Assembly (NCBI RefSeq): GCF_900108365.1
Contig: NZ_FNWQ01000007.1
Span: 1-64,000 of the forward strand
Length of the DNA stretch: 64,000 nucleotides
Direction of reading: 5' to 3'
Origin: Chryseobacterium culicis
GTDB taxonomy: Bacteria > Bacteroidota > Bacteroidia > Flavobacteriales > Weeksellaceae
Shown: piece by piece, positions 61,983 to 64,000 of the stretch
Numbering within the stretch: position 1 is the first letter of the stretch
Layout: the number at the start of each line of letters is the position of its first letter
The notes under the pieces: generated by a model
The model's database searches: none
Seen by the model: the letters and a program-made list of their open reading frames with translations, nothing else
Told to the model about the DNA's origin: nothing
Made by a program: the position numbers and the translations under genes

Positions 61983-62975
61983 TTAAAATTTCAAATCAAT
62001 TTTCTCAGCTCCTTCTGTGATTTCTCCGATTTCGTAAGCATCATCAAGAAGATTTAATACTTTTTCAGCATGTTCAGCATCCACAACGATAACCATACCT
62101 ACCCCCATATTGAATGTTCCGTACATTTCCTCGCGAGCTACTTCACCTCTTTTTTCAAGCTCAAGCATTATGCTAGGAATTCTGATTTTAGATTCGTCAA
62201 TAGAAGCACAAAGTCCTTCAGGAATGATTCTTGGAACGTTTTCGTAAAGACCGCCTCCTGTGATATGGGCAATTCCGCTTACTTTTACTTCTTCCAATAC
62301 TTTATGAATATCTTTATAGTATAGTCTTGTAGGAACTAAAAGGGTTTCGTATAATGGTTTTCCTTCAAATTCTTCTTCGAAGTTCGGGAATACTTTTCTT
62401 ACTAAAGAGAATCCGTTTGAGTGGAATCCTGAGCTTGGTAATGCAATAATTTTGTTACCTGCTTTGATGGCAGAACCGTCAATAATCTGATCTTTTTCTA
62501 CAATTCCTACACAAAATCCTGCAACATCATAATCTCCCGGCTGATACATTCCCGGCATTTCAGCAGTTTCTCCCCCAATCAGCGCACAGTTGTTATCCTT
62601 ACAGGCAGCTACCATTCCTAAAACGATTTCTGCAGCAATTTCTGAATCAAGCTTTCCACAAGCCAGATAATCTAAGAAGAATAAAGGTTTTGCACCGTGA
62701 CAAAGAATATCATTGGCACACATCGCGAAGCAATCTACCCCAATAGAATCGTATTTTTTGGTATCTAAAGCTACTTTCAGTTTTGTTCCTACTCCATCTG
62801 TTCCTGATACAAGAACCGGATTTTTGTATCCGCCGATTTCATAGAAAGCTCCAAAACTTCCCAAATGATTCAGTACATTGGAATTGTGGGTTTCACCGAC
62901 CGCTTTTTTGATCTTGTCAACCGTTTTGTATCCTTCTTCTTTGTCTACTCCCGCTGATTTGTAAGTGTTGCTCAT
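61983..62975 (-). CDS. purM: Phosphoribosylformylglycinamidine cyclo-ligase (AIR synthetase)
   Basis: This cytosolic enzyme closes the imidazole ring in purine synthesis. The 330 residues have VSGTDGVGTKLKVAL for nucleotide binding, GVDCFAMCANDILCHGAKPL, and ALIGGETAEMPGMY. The C-terminal half follows (ITGGGLYENVPRIIPEG, then MYGTFNMGVGMVIVV). It is the first purine gene in the direction of reading, preceded by a small-RNA-like unit with its own terminator. Confidence 0.95.
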   Translation of the reverse strand: MSNTYKSAGVDKEEGYKTVDKIKKAVGETHNSNVLNHLGSFGAFYEIGGYKNPVLVSGTDGVGTKLKVALDTKKYDSIGVDCFAMCANDILCHGAKPLFFLDYLACGKLDSEIAAEIVLGMVAACKDNNCALIGGETAEMPGMYQPGDYDVAGFCVGIVEKDQIIDGSAIKAGNKIIALPSSGFHSNGFSLVRKVFPNFEEEFEGKPLYETLLVPTRLYYKDIHKVLEEVKVSGIAHITGGGLYENVPRIIPEGLCASIDESKIRIPSIMLELEKRGEVAREEMYGTFNMGVGMVIVVDAEHAEKVLNLLDDAYEIGEITEGAEKIDLKF

Positions 62976-63099
62976 GTCTGCTTAGATTTTTAGATATTGG
63001 ATTCAGATTTCAGATGATTATTTGTCCTGCATCTGATATCTTGTGTCTTCTTATCTTTTAATATTTCAATTACTTTTATACTTGATTTTAGAAAACAAA

Positions 63100-63219
63100 A
63101 AAGCCGACAATCTTTTCAGATTATCGGCCGTTATTTTATCTCAGAATTTCAGAGCCCACAACTTTCCCTTTATGAGAAAAACATTGTTTATAGGAGGTCT
63201 GAATTTTCATCTCTTTTCT
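63100..63219 (-). ncRNA. Candidate free-standing small RNA (or leader) upstream of purM
   Basis: A near-perfect promoter (63225-63255) and a strong terminator (63102-63130) bound a unit of about 120 bases in the gap between the FMN reductase gene and purM. Read on the minus strand, AATT-CAGA-C-CTC pairs with GGG-C-TCTG-AAATT. Inside that, ACAA pairs with TTGT and TTTCTC with GGGAAA around ATAAA. This gives one long broken hairpin in front of the terminator. Size and shape recall 6S RNA, but no conserved 6S element was checked. A 24-codon frame (ATG near 63210, MKIQTSYKQCFSHKGK and on) also fits, so a leader peptide or attenuator is the rival reading. Confidence 0.5.
63102..63130 (-). terminator. 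Terminator of the small-RNA unit
   Basis: GCCGATAATCT and AGATTGTCGGC pair (minus strand, one G-T) around GAAA, followed by TTTTTTG. It stands 127 bases before the purM start. Confidence 0.88.
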
Positions 63220-63224
63220 TTTTG

Positions 63225-63255
63225 CAAAAATAGTAATTTTAAATGAATATTCAAA
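63225..63255 (-). promoter_or_regulatory. Consensus promoter of the small-RNA unit
   Basis: On the minus strand TTTG (63252-63255), exactly 19 bases, then TATTTTTG (63225-63232) matches TTTG-N19-TAnnTTTG at every fixed base. It is the best promoter match that I found in the window. It begins inside the gap right at the FMN reductase stop. Confidence 0.7.
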
Positions 63256-63257
63256 TT

Positions 63258-63809
63258 CTATTTTTCAAGGATTGTTTCAATGGCTGCAATCTTTTTGATT
63301 TTTTCCTTTAACTCATTGTCTTTCTCTTCATTAGAAATCTTTTGAGCTTCTTTATCAAAATTATCATTAAAGAAAGGCAGCGAAAAAGTTTCCACCACAT
63401 TTCCTCCGTGGAAAGGAAAACGCTTTGATGCAGCTTCCAAAACTCCTGCTCCACCTCTGCCTCCCGGAGATGTAGACATCAATAGCATCGGCACTTCATT
63501 CCAAACTGTTCTGTCTTTGATTCTGGATACCCAGTCGAAAACATTTTTGAATGCTGTAGAGTATGTTCCGTTGTGTTCTCCCAGGGAGATCAACAGTACG
63601 TTGGCCCCGTCAACTTTTGCAGCAAAATCATGAGCTTCCTGCGGAATACCATTCGCAAGTTCTCTTTCGTGCTTATAGATGGGCATTTCGAAAGGGTTCA
63701 TATCAATTACTTCCACTTCTGCATTTTCAAATAAAGTTGATGCGTAGGCTACCAGCTGTTTGTTCATTGAAACTTCTGAGTTGCTTCCTGCTATTGCTAA
63801 AATTTTCAT
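63258..63809 (-). CDS. NADPH-dependent FMN reductase-type flavoprotein
   Basis: This 183-residue cytosolic flavodoxin-like enzyme reduces FMN or quinone/azo-type compounds with NAD(P)H. ILAIAGSNSEVSMNKQLVAY binds the FMN phosphate. PIYKHERELANGIPQEAHDF and LISLGEHNGTYSTAFKNVFDW surround the flavin. MLLMSTSPGGRGGAGVLEAA is the second loop. A perfect TAnnTTTG box (TAAATTTG, 63835-63842, minus strand) lies in the short gap behind the pirin gene. The two genes often stand together and serve redox stress. Confidence 0.9.
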   Translation of the reverse strand: MKILAIAGSNSEVSMNKQLVAYASTLFENAEVEVIDMNPFEMPIYKHERELANGIPQEAHDFAAKVDGANVLLISLGEHNGTYSTAFKNVFDWVSRIKDRTVWNEVPMLLMSTSPGGRGGAGVLEAASKRFPFHGGNVVETFSLPFFNDNFDKEAQKISNEEKDNELKEKIKKIAAIETILEK

Positions 63810-63846
63810 ATATGAGGTTTATTTTTAAGATTACAAATTTAGTTTT

Positions 63847-64000
63847 TTATTTAAGATAAGCGGGCAGTTCCATTGGGACTTCCATTAATAATACTTCTGT
63901 GTCCTCCACGGCTTCAATATTAAAGCTTTGTGTATCCCAGATTCCCAATCCGTCTCTTTCATTCAGAATACGGTCTCCTATTTTTGCGCTTCCTTTTAAA
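63847..64000 (-). CDS. Pirin-family protein, C-terminal end (partial)
   Basis: The window cuts this minus-strand gene; only the last 50 or so codons are seen. They read KGSAKIGDRILNERDGLGIW, then DTQSFNIEAVEDTEVLLMEV, then PMELPAYLK and a stop at 63847-63849. This fits the C-terminal cupin of pirin-like proteins (G-x-x-R-D-G-x-G-I-W, then E-D-x-E-x-L-L). Bacterial pirins are iron-binding cupins, some with quercetinase activity. Confidence 0.75.
   Translation of the reverse strand, partial: LKGSAKIGDRILNERDGLGIWDTQSFNIEAVEDTEVLLMEVPMELPAYLK

Noticed and set aside
1..64000. tRNA, rRNA, insertion sequence, prophage or CRISPR array
   Set aside because: I looked for cloverleaf-type CCA ends, transposase motifs, phage modules and regular repeats and saw none that I could support by eye; tRNAscan or ISfinder searches would settle it.

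Overview
The window is a stretch of chromosome from a member of the Bacteroidota, family Weeksellaceae, most probably Chryseobacterium or a close relative. The evidence is the low-GC DNA, the lack of Shine-Dalgarno sites, promoters of the TTTG-N19-TAnnTTTG type, type IX secretion (T9SS) C-terminal tails on exported enzymes, a fused SecDF, and many small secreted or lipoproteins typical of the group. No rRNA, tRNA, CRISPR array, insertion sequence or prophage was recognised.

Region 1 (1-4272) is the accessory part and is clearly more AT-rich than the rest. It is the 3' end of a polymorphic-toxin (Rhs-type) locus. It holds the tip of an ADP-ribosyltransferase-like toxin with a candidate immunity gene, an orphan Rhs-core/toxin-tip pseudogene followed by a protein with a barstar-like C-terminal half, and a decaying array of four paralogous cysteine-pair immunity genes. 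The array is built on a directly repeated module of about 350 bp. Hairpins with the same stem core sit at three cassette junctions.

Region 2 (4442-18000) is core genome: a stress-like protein, a bifunctional (p)ppGpp enzyme (rsh/spoT) with nhaA two bases behind it, a BrkB-type membrane protein, rlmH and trmL. A minus-strand Tat-subunit/PAP2/TPR operon follows, in which the TPR gene carries a one-base frameshift. After that come a lipoprotein, an arylamine N-acetyltransferase, a Tet-type MFS pump and a pair of secreted surface-type proteins.

Region 3 (18000-42650) holds secDF, a T9SS-exported PQQ-type sugar dehydrogenase, hemN, an Asp-box protein, an amino-acid permease, pnuC with a repetitive lipoprotein, dapF-mltG and a TonB-type outer-membrane barrel. 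It continues with a sugar/polysaccharide block (nucleotidyltransferase, galE, small membrane protein, DegT aminotransferase), a T9SS subtilase, ppc and three small envelope proteins.

Region 4 (42650-56650) holds lpdA divergent from an HxlR regulator with a candidate shared operator. It also holds a second set of secreted surface proteins, a YqhD-like alcohol dehydrogenase, a lipocalin-like lipoprotein, an SGNH hydrolase, a DEAD-box-type helicase, an AarF/UbiB kinase, a 54-residue six-cysteine bacteriocin-like peptide gene and a GNAT-nitrilase fusion.

Region 5 (56670-64000) is a minus-strand purine block, purM-purN-purH-purD-guaA, with palindromic spacers. Just upstream of purM lies what looks like a free-standing small-RNA gene of about 120 nt with a near-perfect promoter and its own terminator. 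An FMN reductase and the end of a pirin gene close the window. The least explained items are the toxin-immunity array with its junction hairpins, the small RNA, and the six-cysteine peptide.
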